From NCBI RefSeq assembly GCF_039539445.1, contig NZ_BAABDD010000001.1, positions 186,001 through 250,000 of the forward strand: a stretch of DNA of 64,000 bases, given 5' to 3'. The notes beneath the pieces are model-generated. The model was not told the origin of the DNA, searched no databases, and worked only from the letters and a program-made list of their open reading frames with translations. Below are positions 45,597 to 52,893 of the stretch, piece by piece. Position numbers and translations under genes: made by a program. The number at the start of each line of letters is the position of its first letter. Within the stretch, counting starts at the first letter, position 1. This DNA is from Salinactinospora qingdaonensis (lineage in GTDB: Bacteria > Actinomycetota > Actinomycetes > Streptosporangiales > Streptosporangiaceae).

Positions 45597-46700
45597 TCAC
45601 AGCAACTCTGCCAGAGCCCGGACGAGGCGGGCGTTGTTCTCGGTGTCGCGTACCGCTACCCGCAGCCAGTCAGCGCCGAGGCCGGGAAAGGTATCTCCCC
45701 TGCGCACAGCTATTTTCTGCTCCAACAGGGCCGCACGCAGCCGTTCGGCGTGGGGGACGCGCACCAGCAGGAAGGAGGCGCTGGCTCCCGGCGTGACCGC
45801 CACCCCGATCTCGTCCAGTCGGCGGGCGAGGTCGGCACGGTGCTCGGCGAGGCCGCGCGCCCAGGCGTCGGCCTCGGCGAGCGCGGGCGGGGAAGAACAC
45901 GCGACCGTCGCCACCAGCGCCGGAGTCGAGACCGACCATAGCGGCTGTGCGTCGGCTAGCAGCCGGACCAGGTCTGGCGGGGCGAGCAGGTAGCCGGCGC
46001 GCAGCCCCGCCAACCCCCAGGTCTTGGTGAGACTACGCACCACTACGAGTCCGGGCAGGTCATCGCGAGTGCAAAGCGATTCGGGCTCTCCGGGCACACA
46101 GTCGGCGAACGCCTCATCGACGACCAGGACCCGCCCCGGACGGGCTAGTTCGGCCAGGGTGGCGGCAGGGTGCAGCACGGAGGTGGGGTTGGTCGGGTTA
46201 CCGACCATGACCAAATCAGCCTCGGGCGGAACCGCGTCGGGGTCGAGGGTGAAATCGGGGGGCAGGATCGCCCGGTCGACCTCGTGGCCGGCTGCGCGCA
46301 GCGCCGCCTCGGGCTCGGTGAATTGGGGGTGGACCACCACGGCCCGGCGGGGCCGCAGGACACGGGCGAGCAGCACGAACGCCTCGGCTGCACCCGCTGT
46401 GAGCAGGACCTCGTCCGCAGAGCGGCCATGGCGGTGGGCCACAGCCCGGCGGGCGGGGCCGGGGTCAGGGTAGGCGGCAAGGTCACCCACAGAGGCGGCG
46501 ATGCGTTGGGCCAGCCAGGACGGTGGGGTCCCTGGGCGCACGTTCACCGCGAAGTCGACGAGCCCGGGAGCGGTGTCGGCGTCGCCGTGGTGCCGCAGGT
46601 CAACGTCACCGCCGGTTGTGGCCATCGCCGAGTGGAGATCCACGGGCGGGAGCGCATGTGCATGGGCGTTGTCAGCGCCGGGAACGCCACCCGCGCTCAT
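45597..46700 (-). CDS. cobC: Threonine-phosphate decarboxylase-like PLP enzyme (CobC)
   Basis: The 367-residue protein is a fold-type I PLP enzyme of the histidinol-phosphate aminotransferase group: LLTAGAAEAFVLLARVL, VMVGNPTNPTSVLHP, VVDEAFADCVPGE and RSLTKTWGLAGLRAGY with the cofactor Lys at about residue 225. The actinobacterial CobC form (like Rv2231c) is placed in cobalamin clusters, where L-threonine phosphate decarboxylation yields the aminopropanol phosphate linker of the nucleotide loop. ATG 46700 follows GGAGGGAAAC. It lies between cobT and cbiX, all on the minus strand. Confidence 0.88.
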   Translation of the reverse strand: MSAGGVPGADNAHAHALPPVDLHSAMATTGGDVDLRHHGDADTAPGLVDFAVNVRPGTPPSWLAQRIAASVGDLAAYPDPGPARRAVAHRHGRSADEVLLTAGAAEAFVLLARVLRPRRAVVVHPQFTEPEAALRAAGHEVDRAILPPDFTLDPDAVPPEADLVMVGNPTNPTSVLHPAATLAELARPGRVLVVDEAFADCVPGEPESLCTRDDLPGLVVVRSLTKTWGLAGLRAGYLLAPPDLVRLLADAQPLWSVSTPALVATVACSSPPALAEADAWARGLAEHRADLARRLDEIGVAVTPGASASFLLVRVPHAERLRAALLEQKIAVRRGDTFPGLGADWLRVAVRDTENNARLVRALAELL

Positions 46701-47362
46701 GTTTCCCTCCACCACTCATTGCACGTATCGGCCAAAACTCTCATACCAGGCACGCACTCTACGCCGTTACGTCCGCTTGTGTTTCACTCGCCTCGCCTCT
46801 TGTCACCGATCCCCACCGGCACCGGGGTTGCTGCGCTGCATGTTCACCCTCCGCAGCCCACGTGTGGGGCGGTGGTCACGCGAGCGCGTGAGGTAGGTGA
46901 CCACGCGATGCCGGGTTGCTGGGTGCTGTTTTTGACAGGGGGCTCGCCGGCCGCGCCTCTTGGGTGCTTTTCGCTCTTGCGGGGGTTACGCGGCTGGCCG
47001 GTGGCGGTGGGAACGGCGGTGTTGGCTCGTGTGCCCTCGATCGCTGCGCAATCGGCAGCTTGACGGAACACGGGAAAGCGCGGGAGCCCGGAAGCGGGGC
47101 CACGACCGACGTCGCGGCCGATAGCGGACACCCCGCTGCGCTGCGGCACCTGCCCGATCGCCGCTGGCCAGAGCCGACGATGGTGCGGGAGAGCCCGTCG
47201 CAGCGGGGCATCGCCTGTGGCCACGGCCACGCGTGCTATGAGCGAACCGTCCGTGTCCGCGAGGCGACGAGGACACCACAGCACCGCGGAAGCCTTCGCG
47301 AACGCCGCCGGGGGGCGTTTCCCGGCCGCGGCGGGGCGACCGCGCACAGAGTGCCCCCTCGT
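46701..47362. other. 662-base gap with one solo repeat core
   Basis: No protein-coding signal was recognised. The first 160 bases upstream of cobC are relatively A/T-rich and probably hold its promoter. A copy of the dispersed repeat core lies at 47025-47060. The rest is ordinary high-GC sequence with chance frames. Confidence 0.5.
47025..47060 (+). repeat. Solo repeat-family core (copy F)
   Basis: The segment reads GCTCGTGTGCCCTCGATCGC then TGCGCAATCGGCAGCTT. It differs from the core by a two-base insertion and one base loss (GCAATCGGCAGC for GCGATCTCGGCAGC). No inverted partner was found nearby. Confidence 0.55.
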
Positions 47363-48289
47363 TCAGTGCCCGTGCCCGTGGCCGTGGCCGTGGCCGTGAG
47401 CGGGGTCATCGGGGTGGTGGTGCGGGGTCTGGACCATGCCCACCTTGTCCTCGAAGCCCGGCAACGCGATGCGGTACACGCAGGTGTCGCAGTTCATGCG
47501 AATATCGCCGGCTAGCGCCTCGTCATAGCGCTCGGTGATCATGTCGGCCAGGCCGTCACAGTCACCGATGACGGGAGCGCAGCGCACATCGAGATCGGTG
47601 TGCTGGGCGGCGAACTCGTGCGACTGGTCCACGACCCGGTCCGGCAGCACCCCGGAGAACAGGAAGTACGGCAGGACCACGATCCGGCGGGCGCCGAGAC
47701 GGCGGATGCGCTCCAAGCCCTCGGGCACGCTGGGCCATGCCAGCGAGATGAACGCCGGTTCGACGAAACCCACGCCACGCTGCTTAGCGTGCCCCTCCTG
47801 GAGCAGCCTGGCCACCTTGCACACCTCGGCGTTGGCGTCGGGGTCGGTGGAGCCCCGACCGACCAGCAGCACGGCGGTCTCCGAGGTGGCCGCGTCGGCG
47901 GTGTGGTCACTCTCGGGCGTGGTGCCCAGGACCTCGTCGATACGCTCCGCCAGCAGGCGCAGCAGCGTGGGGTGTGGACCGAGCGGACGCCCGTAGGCGT
48001 AGTCGAAGCCGGTGTGGCGCTCCTTTTCTCGGGCGAGCGCGCCCGGGATGTCGCCCTTGGCGTGCCCGGCGGCCACGAGCATCATCGGAACAGCGACGAC
48101 CCGCTGGTGTCCGCGCTGATAGAGGTCACCGACCGCGTCGGTGAGGGGTGGCGGCGAGAGTTCGATGAATCCACCTGAGACGTCGCGGTCATCCAGCCGA
48201 CCCCGCAGCCGACCAACAAAATCGTTGAAGTCGGCCACGCCCTTAGGGTCGCGAGTGCCGTGCCCGACCAGCAGCAGAGGGGGCTTCAT
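47363..48289 (-). CDS. cbiX: Sirohydrochlorin chelatase CbiX with His-rich tail
   Basis: The 308-residue protein has two repeats of the CbiX/SirB chelatase fold. LLLVGHGTRDPKGVADFNDF carries the metal-site His at residue 9, and VAVPMMLVAAGHAKGDIPG carries the second His. The second repeat has LLVGRGSTDPDANAEV with Arg in place of His, so only the first half should be catalytic. It inserts Co2+ (or Fe2+) into sirohydrochlorin, the committed step of the early-cobalt route. A short MNCDTCVYR segment precedes the terminus, which is HHHPDDPAHGHGHGHGHGH, encoded by a hexanucleotide repeat. The tail may store or deliver cobalt. ATG 48289 is well placed. Confidence 0.92.
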   Translation of the reverse strand: MKPPLLLVGHGTRDPKGVADFNDFVGRLRGRLDDRDVSGGFIELSPPPLTDAVGDLYQRGHQRVVAVPMMLVAAGHAKGDIPGALAREKERHTGFDYAYGRPLGPHPTLLRLLAERIDEVLGTTPESDHTADAATSETAVLLVGRGSTDPDANAEVCKVARLLQEGHAKQRGVGFVEPAFISLAWPSVPEGLERIRRLGARRIVVLPYFLFSGVLPDRVVDQSHEFAAQHTDLDVRCAPVIGDCDGLADMITERYDEALAGDIRMNCDTCVYRIALPGFEDKVGMVQTPHHHPDDPAHGHGHGHGHGH

Positions 48290-48380
48290 CGAGGTCCTTT
48301 CGGTGGGAACTGAGGGGATTGGCGAAATGGGGACGGCGCGCGACGTTGCGCGTCGGCCCAAGCGCGCCCGGGAGCGCGGC

Positions 48381-49025
48381 TCACTCCACGGCGCCAGCGG
48401 CCGAAGTGTCATCGGCGTCGCTGGTCACACCTGTGCCGTCTGGCCCGTACAGCAGGGCGTTGACGGCCGCGGCAGCGACGGCGGACCCACCCTTCTCGGA
48501 GATGTTGCTCACCTGGGGCAGCCCGCTGTCACGGAGCGCCGCCTTGGATTCGGCCGCGCCGACGAACCCTACCGGGAGGCCGATAACAAGCGCGGGCCGT
48601 ACCCGCCGGGCGATGATCTCCTCCAGCGCCGTAGGGGCGCACCCCACCACCCATACCGCGCCGGGACCGGCGTCGGAGTGGGCGAGCCGCACCGCCGCGG
48701 CCGAGCGGGTAATCCCGGCGCTGCGAGCGAGACGGGTGGTGATGGGGTCGGAGATGCGGCACAGGGTCCGTCGGGCGGTGATGCCGGAAGCCACCATAGC
48801 GACGTCGGTGATGATGGGGGCACCGTTGGCAAGGGCCTCGACGGCCGCGGCCACAGCAGCGTCGTCGATGACGAGGTCGGTGGCGTAGTCCAGATCGGCG
48901 CTGGCGTGGATCACGCGCTCGGCCACCGCCCGGCTGAACGGCGGCATGTGGGACAGATCGACCCGGGAACGCAGGATCGAGTAGGACTCCGCTTCGATGG
49001 GATGGACCTGGCGATTCACGGACAT
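48381..49025 (-). CDS. cbiC: Precorrin-8X / cobalt-precorrin-8 methylmutase
   Basis: The 214-residue protein is a CobH/CbiC methylmutase that moves the C-11 methyl group to C-12 to give (cobalt-)cobyrinate or hydrogenobyrinate. Visible family motifs are HPIEAESYSILRSRVDLS at the N-terminus (with the conserved Ser-Arg region), ERVIHASADLDYA with the catalytic His at about residue 43, and LVIGLPVGFVGAAESKAAL in the C-terminal part. ATG 49025 overlaps the stop of the upstream ferredoxin gene by about ten bases, so they are coupled. cbiX lies downstream. Confidence 0.92.
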   Translation of the reverse strand: MSVNRQVHPIEAESYSILRSRVDLSHMPPFSRAVAERVIHASADLDYATDLVIDDAAVAAAVEALANGAPIITDVAMVASGITARRTLCRISDPITTRLARSAGITRSAAAVRLAHSDAGPGAVWVVGCAPTALEEIIARRVRPALVIGLPVGFVGAAESKAALRDSGLPQVSNISEKGGSAVAAAAVNALLYGPDGTGVTSDADDTSAAGAVE

Positions 49026-49324
49026 GCCCCCCGGCGGGATCGTGGGTGTTGCTGCGGCCGGGCACTGGCACTGGAATCGGACATGTGCTCGGCGTGTGGC
49101 GCGGTGACCGATAGTGGGTCCAGCGTGGCATTTGCCACGATGATCGCGTCGGCTGGACATACCTCAACACATTCGAGACATCCGGTGCAGTGGGTAACGA
49201 GCACGTCCAGCGGGCGGTCGTGCCGACCGGTGGGCCGGAGGGCGTGCTCAGGGCAGGTGAGCAGGCATGCTCCACAAGCCGTGCAGGTCGCGGTGACCGC
49301 GACCGGCGCTTCTGCCTCTCTCAC
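49016..49324 (-). CDS. Dicluster (2x[4Fe-4S]) ferredoxin
   Basis: From the GTG at 49324 the product is 102 residues, with two perfect cluster motifs: CTACGACLLTCP and CTGCLECVEVCP. A Ser/Arg-rich tail follows. GGAGGAGTTC precedes the GTG, so this start is favoured over an ATG at 49378. It overlaps the start of cbiC, so both are made together. Position in a cobalamin operon suggests electron supply to a reductive step of corrin synthesis or cobalt reduction, an inference only. Confidence 0.85.
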   Translation of the reverse strand: MREAEAPVAVTATCTACGACLLTCPEHALRPTGRHDRPLDVLVTHCTGCLECVEVCPADAIIVANATLDPLSVTAPHAEHMSDSSASARPQQHPRSRRGACP

Positions 49325-49499
49325 GAACTCCTCCCAACCGGCGTGAGCGTGTGTGACCGGATCGTTAGCGAACCCCACTCAGCCTATCGGGAATCGCTGC
49401 TCGCACCGGGTGCGACACCGCCTTCTCGAGACACGTCACGACGGTATCCGGACCATCAAGGCCGCTCACCAGGGAGGGGGCACCATTGCGACCGATTCG

Positions 49500-49705
49500 C
49501 ATCCCCCGTACTGTCGTTGGGTCGCGGTGATCGGGAAGCCGGTGCGATTCCGGCGTGGCCCTCGCCACTGTGATCGGGAAGCCAACCACCGCCGGGCGCG
49601 TCGTATGTCGGCGCGCACCGGAGAGCTCAGGCCACTGAAGCGGTGACGCTTTGGGAAGGCCGGTGCGCGGCGCTTGACCCGTAAGCCAGGAGACCGGCCG
49701 CGGCG
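49500..49705 (+). promoter_or_regulatory. Cobalamin (AdoCbl) riboswitch
   Basis: The leader of cbiM carries the standard landmarks. GGGAAGCCGGTGCGATTCCG at about 49530 leads to the GGCCCTCGCCACTGTGA segment of the P4-P6 core, and the B12 box AAGCCAGGAGACC lies at 49683-49695, followed by GGCCG. The expression platform runs into the start of cbiM at 49751. In high B12 such switches repress cobalt uptake. No comparable element was found before the biosynthetic genes in this window. Confidence 0.9.
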
Positions 49706-49750
49706 CTTGACGATTCGTCCACGAGGTGTTGGAGGGTTGGTCTTCTCGCC

Positions 49751-50473
49751 ATGCATATCGCAGAAGGCTTTTTACCACCGGTGCACGCGGTTGCCTGGAC
49801 CGTTGCCGCTGCTCCCTTCGTCGTCCACGGCGTCTACTCACTGACCCGGACCGTGCGGGCCGATCCCGACAGCAAACTCCTACTCGGCGCGGCCGGCGCC
49901 TTCTGCTTCGTGCTGTCGGCGCTGAAGATCCCCTCCGTGACGGGAAGCAGCGCCCACCCCACCGGTACGGGGTTGGGCGCGATTCTGTTCCGGCCCCCCA
50001 TCATGGCGGTGTTAGGCACGATCACCCTGCTGTTCCAGGCGTTACTGCTGGCTCACGGCGGGCTGACCACACTCGGAGCCAACGTGTTCTCGATGGCCGT
50101 GGTCGGACCGTGGGTCGGCTACGGGGCCTACCGGTTGACGCGGTCGGCGACCGCGTCGATGGGAGAGACGAGTTCGCTGAGCCTTGCGGTCTTCTTCGGC
50201 GCTACGCTGGCCTCGCTGAGCACCTACTCGGTGACCAGCCTGCAACTGGCGCTGGCCTTCCCCGACCCCACTAGCGGCTTCCCCGGCGCGTTCGCCAAGT
50301 TCGCCGCGATCTTCTCCCTCACGCAGATCCCCATCGCCGTTATCGAGGGCCTGGTGACCGTCGTCATCGTCCGGCTGCTGATGCAGGTGGGCCGTAGCGA
50401 GCTGCTCCGGTTGGGCGTGCTGCGCCACCGTGGCGCGCCGGAGGTCACCGCGACCGCGGGAAAGGGGGCCTGA
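49751..50473 (+). CDS. cbiM: Cobalt ECF transporter S component CbiM
   Basis: The 240-residue membrane protein starts MHIAEGFLPP, in which the N-terminal Met-His forms the metal site of CbiM. ALKIPSVTGSSAHPTGTGLGAILF supplies the other conserved ligands (HPTG). About seven hydrophobic helices follow. It binds Co2+ and passes it through the transporter. It heads the cbiMNQO operon behind the riboswitch and is followed after three bases by cbiN. Confidence 0.95.
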   Translation: MHIAEGFLPPVHAVAWTVAAAPFVVHGVYSLTRTVRADPDSKLLLGAAGAFCFVLSALKIPSVTGSSAHPTGTGLGAILFRPPIMAVLGTITLLFQALLLAHGGLTTLGANVFSMAVVGPWVGYGAYRLTRSATASMGETSSLSLAVFFGATLASLSTYSVTSLQLALAFPDPTSGFPGAFAKFAAIFSLTQIPIAVIEGLVTVVIVRLLMQVGRSELLRLGVLRHRGAPEVTATAGKGA

Positions 50474-50476
50474 GCC

Positions 50477-50881
50477 ATGGGTGAGCAGAACGAGGCCGCC
50501 CCGAAGACCGGCCGCGAGCGCGGCCCGCACCCCTGGATGACCTGGGTGATTCTGCTGGCGGTGGCCCTCATCGCGGTTCTGCCGGTGGCGTTGGGCGTGG
50601 GCTCGGACATGGCCGAGCCCTTCACCGGCGCCGACGGTCAAGGCGAAGAGGCCATCATGGCCAACGACCCCGGATACGAGGCGTGGTTCTCCCCCGTGTT
50701 GGAACTGCCCTCCGGCGAGATCGAGTCGGGGGTCTTCGCCCTACAGGCCGCCATCGGCGCCGGCATCATCGGCTACTACTTCGGGGTGGTGCGCACCCGC
50801 CACCGCCTCGCCCGCGAACACAGCGCCGACGCGCCACAGGGGGCGCCCACCGGCCAGGAGCCCAGCATCGAGCGGCCCTGA
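50477..50881 (+). CDS. cbiN: Cobalt transporter accessory protein CbiN
   Basis: The 134-residue protein has two membrane helices (MTWVILLAVALIAVLPVAL and GVFALQAAIGAGIIGYYFGVV) joined by an outer loop with GADGQGEEAI and YEAWFSPVLELPSGEIESG, the conserved CbiN loop. CbiN stabilises CbiM and is needed for cobalt loading. N- and C-terminal hydrophilic tails are longer than in enterobacteria. cbiQ starts three bases downstream. Confidence 0.93.
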   Translation: MGEQNEAAPKTGRERGPHPWMTWVILLAVALIAVLPVALGVGSDMAEPFTGADGQGEEAIMANDPGYEAWFSPVLELPSGEIESGVFALQAAIGAGIIGYYFGVVRTRHRLAREHSADAPQGAPTGQEPSIERP

Positions 50882-50884
50882 CCC

Positions 50885-51631
50885 GTGCTGCGCATCGACG
50901 CCGCCGCCTACCGCAGCCCTTGGCGGCGGCTCCACCCTGCCGTCAAGGCGACCTTCTGCGGCGGGCTGGCCGTGTGCGCGCTGGCACTACCCCCCTGGCC
51001 CGGTGCCGCCATCACCGCACTCGTGGTGCTGGTGGCGGCATTCGGGCCGGCGAGGGTAGCGCCTCGCACGTTCGCCCGCTCGGCCCGAGCCCCGCTGCTG
51101 TTCATCCTCACCGGTGCGGCTACGCTGCTGGTCAGCGTCGGCGGCCCGGAGGGGCTGGTGGCGTGGGCTCCCGGGGGCTGGCAGCGGGCCGCCGAGATCA
51201 GCGGGCGCGCCGCAGCGGCGCTGAGCTGCCAACTGCTGTTCGCCTTCACCACACCGCTGGCCGAGGTGCTGCCGCGGTTGGTGCGGCTGGGGCTACCGCC
51301 GGCGTTGGTGGAGGTGACCTCGCTCATCTACCGGATGCTGTTCGTGATCTTGGACACCGCACACCGGGTGCACACCGCACAGGCGGGACGGCTGGGCCAC
51401 GAGACGTGGCGCTCGTGGATTCGCTCGGTGGGATCGCTGGGCGCGGCGATCTTCGTACGTTCCTTCGACCGGGCACGCCGGATGCAGCAGGGGCTAGCGG
51501 GCCGCGGCTACACCGGGGACCTCACGGTGCTCGTCGACGCCACGCCCCTGCGGGCCGCCTCGGTGGCGGTGGCCGCGCTGCCGCCGCTGCTCGTCGCCGC
51601 CATAGCTTTGACATGGAGGATGATGGGGTGA
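50885..51631 (+). CDS. cbiQ: Cobalt transporter T component CbiQ
   Basis: The 248-residue membrane protein (GTG start) is the ECF T-component coupling CbiM to the ATPase. It shows LRIDAAAYRSPWRRLHPAVK at the start, several hydrophobic helices, and two ATPase-contact motifs of the Ala-Arg-x type in the C-terminal half, the second within FDRARRMQQGLAGRGY. Its stop codon TGA overlaps the GTG start of the following ORF (GTGA at 51628). Confidence 0.93.
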   Translation: MLRIDAAAYRSPWRRLHPAVKATFCGGLAVCALALPPWPGAAITALVVLVAAFGPARVAPRTFARSARAPLLFILTGAATLLVSVGGPEGLVAWAPGGWQRAAEISGRAAAALSCQLLFAFTTPLAEVLPRLVRLGLPPALVEVTSLIYRMLFVILDTAHRVHTAQAGRLGHETWRSWIRSVGSLGAAIFVRSFDRARRMQQGLAGRGYTGDLTVLVDATPLRAASVAVAALPPLLVAAIALTWRMMG

Positions 51632-51945
51632 GCTCTCCACGAGTCGTGACGCGGGCCTCGCCGCCCCCACCGACGCAACGCCCGCCGGTGGGAACGCCCG
51701 ACCTAGCCCTCGCCCCCGAGCGCGTGCCCGCGCCACCCAACAGGGGCCCTCGGAGGGTGTCGTCGCTCTGCCCGGTCACTGCCACACGGAAATCACACGC
51801 CGAAGCGTCCGGGGCGACAGGCCCCGCCCCCGGACCTGACCTGCCCCCGCACCACGGCCGGAGAGTGGTGCCGTTGGCCCCGCTGTGCACCCCCCTCGTG
51901 CCGGGAAGGGCCAAGAGCCGGCGCCTCCCGCGGGAGTCGCGGTGA
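51628..51945 (+). CDS. 105-residue ORF coupled between cbiQ and cbiO
   Basis: The frame begins at a GTG that overlaps the cbiQ stop (GTGA) and ends at a TGA that overlaps the cbiO GTG start (GTGA), filling the 310 bases between them. GGAGG lies 7-8 bases before its GTG. The product is Pro/Arg-rich and probably disordered, with four Cys/His clusters of no known pattern (SLCPVTATRKSHAEASG, DLPPHHGRRVVPLAPLCTP). I recognise no family. Coupling at both ends argues that it is translated. Alternatively it is a degenerate linker; its codon composition is less clean than that of the cbi genes. Confidence 0.5.
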   Translation: MSSPRVVTRASPPPPTQRPPVGTPDLALAPERVPAPPNRGPRRVSSLCPVTATRKSHAEASGATGPAPGPDLPPHHGRRVVPLAPLCTPLVPGRAKSRRLPRESR

Positions 51946-52787
51946 CAGCGGCAACGATAGTGCTGGCCGGACAGGGCCTGAGCTACGTCTACGACAGTAA
52001 CGGTTCCGAGCCGGTGTTCACCTCCCTCGACGTCGAGGTGCACGCCGGTGAGGTGCTGGGGGTGCTGGGCCCTAACGGCGGCGGGAAGACGACCCTGCTG
52101 CGCCTGCTCTCGGGCAGCCTCACCCCCACAACGGGGGCCGTGGCGCTGGCGGAGGGGCCAGTGAAGGCGAACCGGCGCGGGCTCAGTGAGCTACGCCGCC
52201 GAGTCCAACTCGTCTTCCAAGACCCCGACGACCAACTATTCTCGGCCAGCGTGGCCCAGGACGTGTCGTTTGGCCCGCTCAACCAGGGGTTGGCGACCGA
52301 GCAGGCGCGCGAGCGCGTGGCATGGGCGCTGGCGGCTCTGGGCATCACCGACCTCGCCGACCACCCCACTCACCTGCTCTCCTACGGCCAGCGCAAGCGT
52401 GTGGCGCTCGCGGGCGCGGTCGCGATCCGGCCGCAGGTGTTGATCCTGGACGAGCCCACGGCCGGCCTCGACCCGGCCGGGGTGGAATCGCTGCTGGAGA
52501 CATTGGAGGAGCTGCGGGCCTCGTCGGGCACCACCTTCGTGGTCTCCACCCACGACGTGGACCTGGCCTACCGGTGGGCCGATCGGGTGCTGCTGTTACA
52601 CCGCGGGATCGTCGGGGCGGGACCGGCGCGCACAATCCTGGCCGATGCCGACCTGCTGGCCGCCGCCCAATTGCGCCCTGCCTGGGGACCGGCCGTGGCC
52701 CAAGCGCTGCGTGCGGGGGGCCTGCTGGCCGAGGGCGAACCCGGACCGGTCACGCCCGAAGAACTGGCCCGCCGCACCGTGGGCTGA
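51942..52787 (+). CDS. cbiO: Cobalt transporter ATPase CbiO
   Basis: The 281-residue ATPase powers the cobalt ECF transporter. Walker A is GPNGGGKTTLLRL at about residues 40-52, followed by the Q-loop VFQDPDDQLFSASVAQDVSFGP, the signature LLSYGQRKRVALAGAVAIRPQ and Walker B LILDEPTAGLD, then the switch TTFVVSTHDVDLAYRWADR. The C-terminal region has the ECF ATPase helical extension. The GTG at 51942 was preferred over 51885 because GGGAG precedes it and it overlaps the preceding ORF stop. It ends 106 bp before the convergent cbiGH gene, with a strong terminator in between. Confidence 0.95.
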   Translation: MTAATIVLAGQGLSYVYDSNGSEPVFTSLDVEVHAGEVLGVLGPNGGGKTTLLRLLSGSLTPTTGAVALAEGPVKANRRGLSELRRRVQLVFQDPDDQLFSASVAQDVSFGPLNQGLATEQARERVAWALAALGITDLADHPTHLLSYGQRKRVALAGAVAIRPQVLILDEPTAGLDPAGVESLLETLEELRASSGTTFVVSTHDVDLAYRWADRVLLLHRGIVGAGPARTILADADLLAAAQLRPAWGPAVAQALRAGGLLAEGEPGPVTPEELARRTVG

Positions 52788-52822
52788 CCCGAGGATGGCC
52801 ATGGCCGGTCGGTTCGTCACGC

Positions 52823-52865
52823 CACCGGGGCCGCCGGCCGCCCGTCCCGGCCGGCGGCCCCGGTG
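52823..52865. terminator. Bidirectional terminator between cbiO and cbiGH
   Basis: CACCGGGGCCGCCGGCC (52823-52839) and GGCCGGCGGCCCCGGTG (52849-52865) make a perfect 17-bp stem around a 9-base loop. It sits exactly between the convergent cbiO (ending 52787) and the minus-strand cbiGH gene (ending 52894). Its very high stability fits a shared terminator for both operons; no T run is present. Confidence 0.75.
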
Positions 52866-52893
52866 CGGCCAGCGGAGCAGGCCAGCCGGCCAG

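Noticed and set aside
50683..51945. 420-codon plus-strand frame overlapping cbiN and cbiQ
   Set aside because: Most of it is an out-of-frame shadow of cbiN and cbiQ. Only the last part, from the GTG at 51628, has a ribosome site and is reported as a separate ORF.
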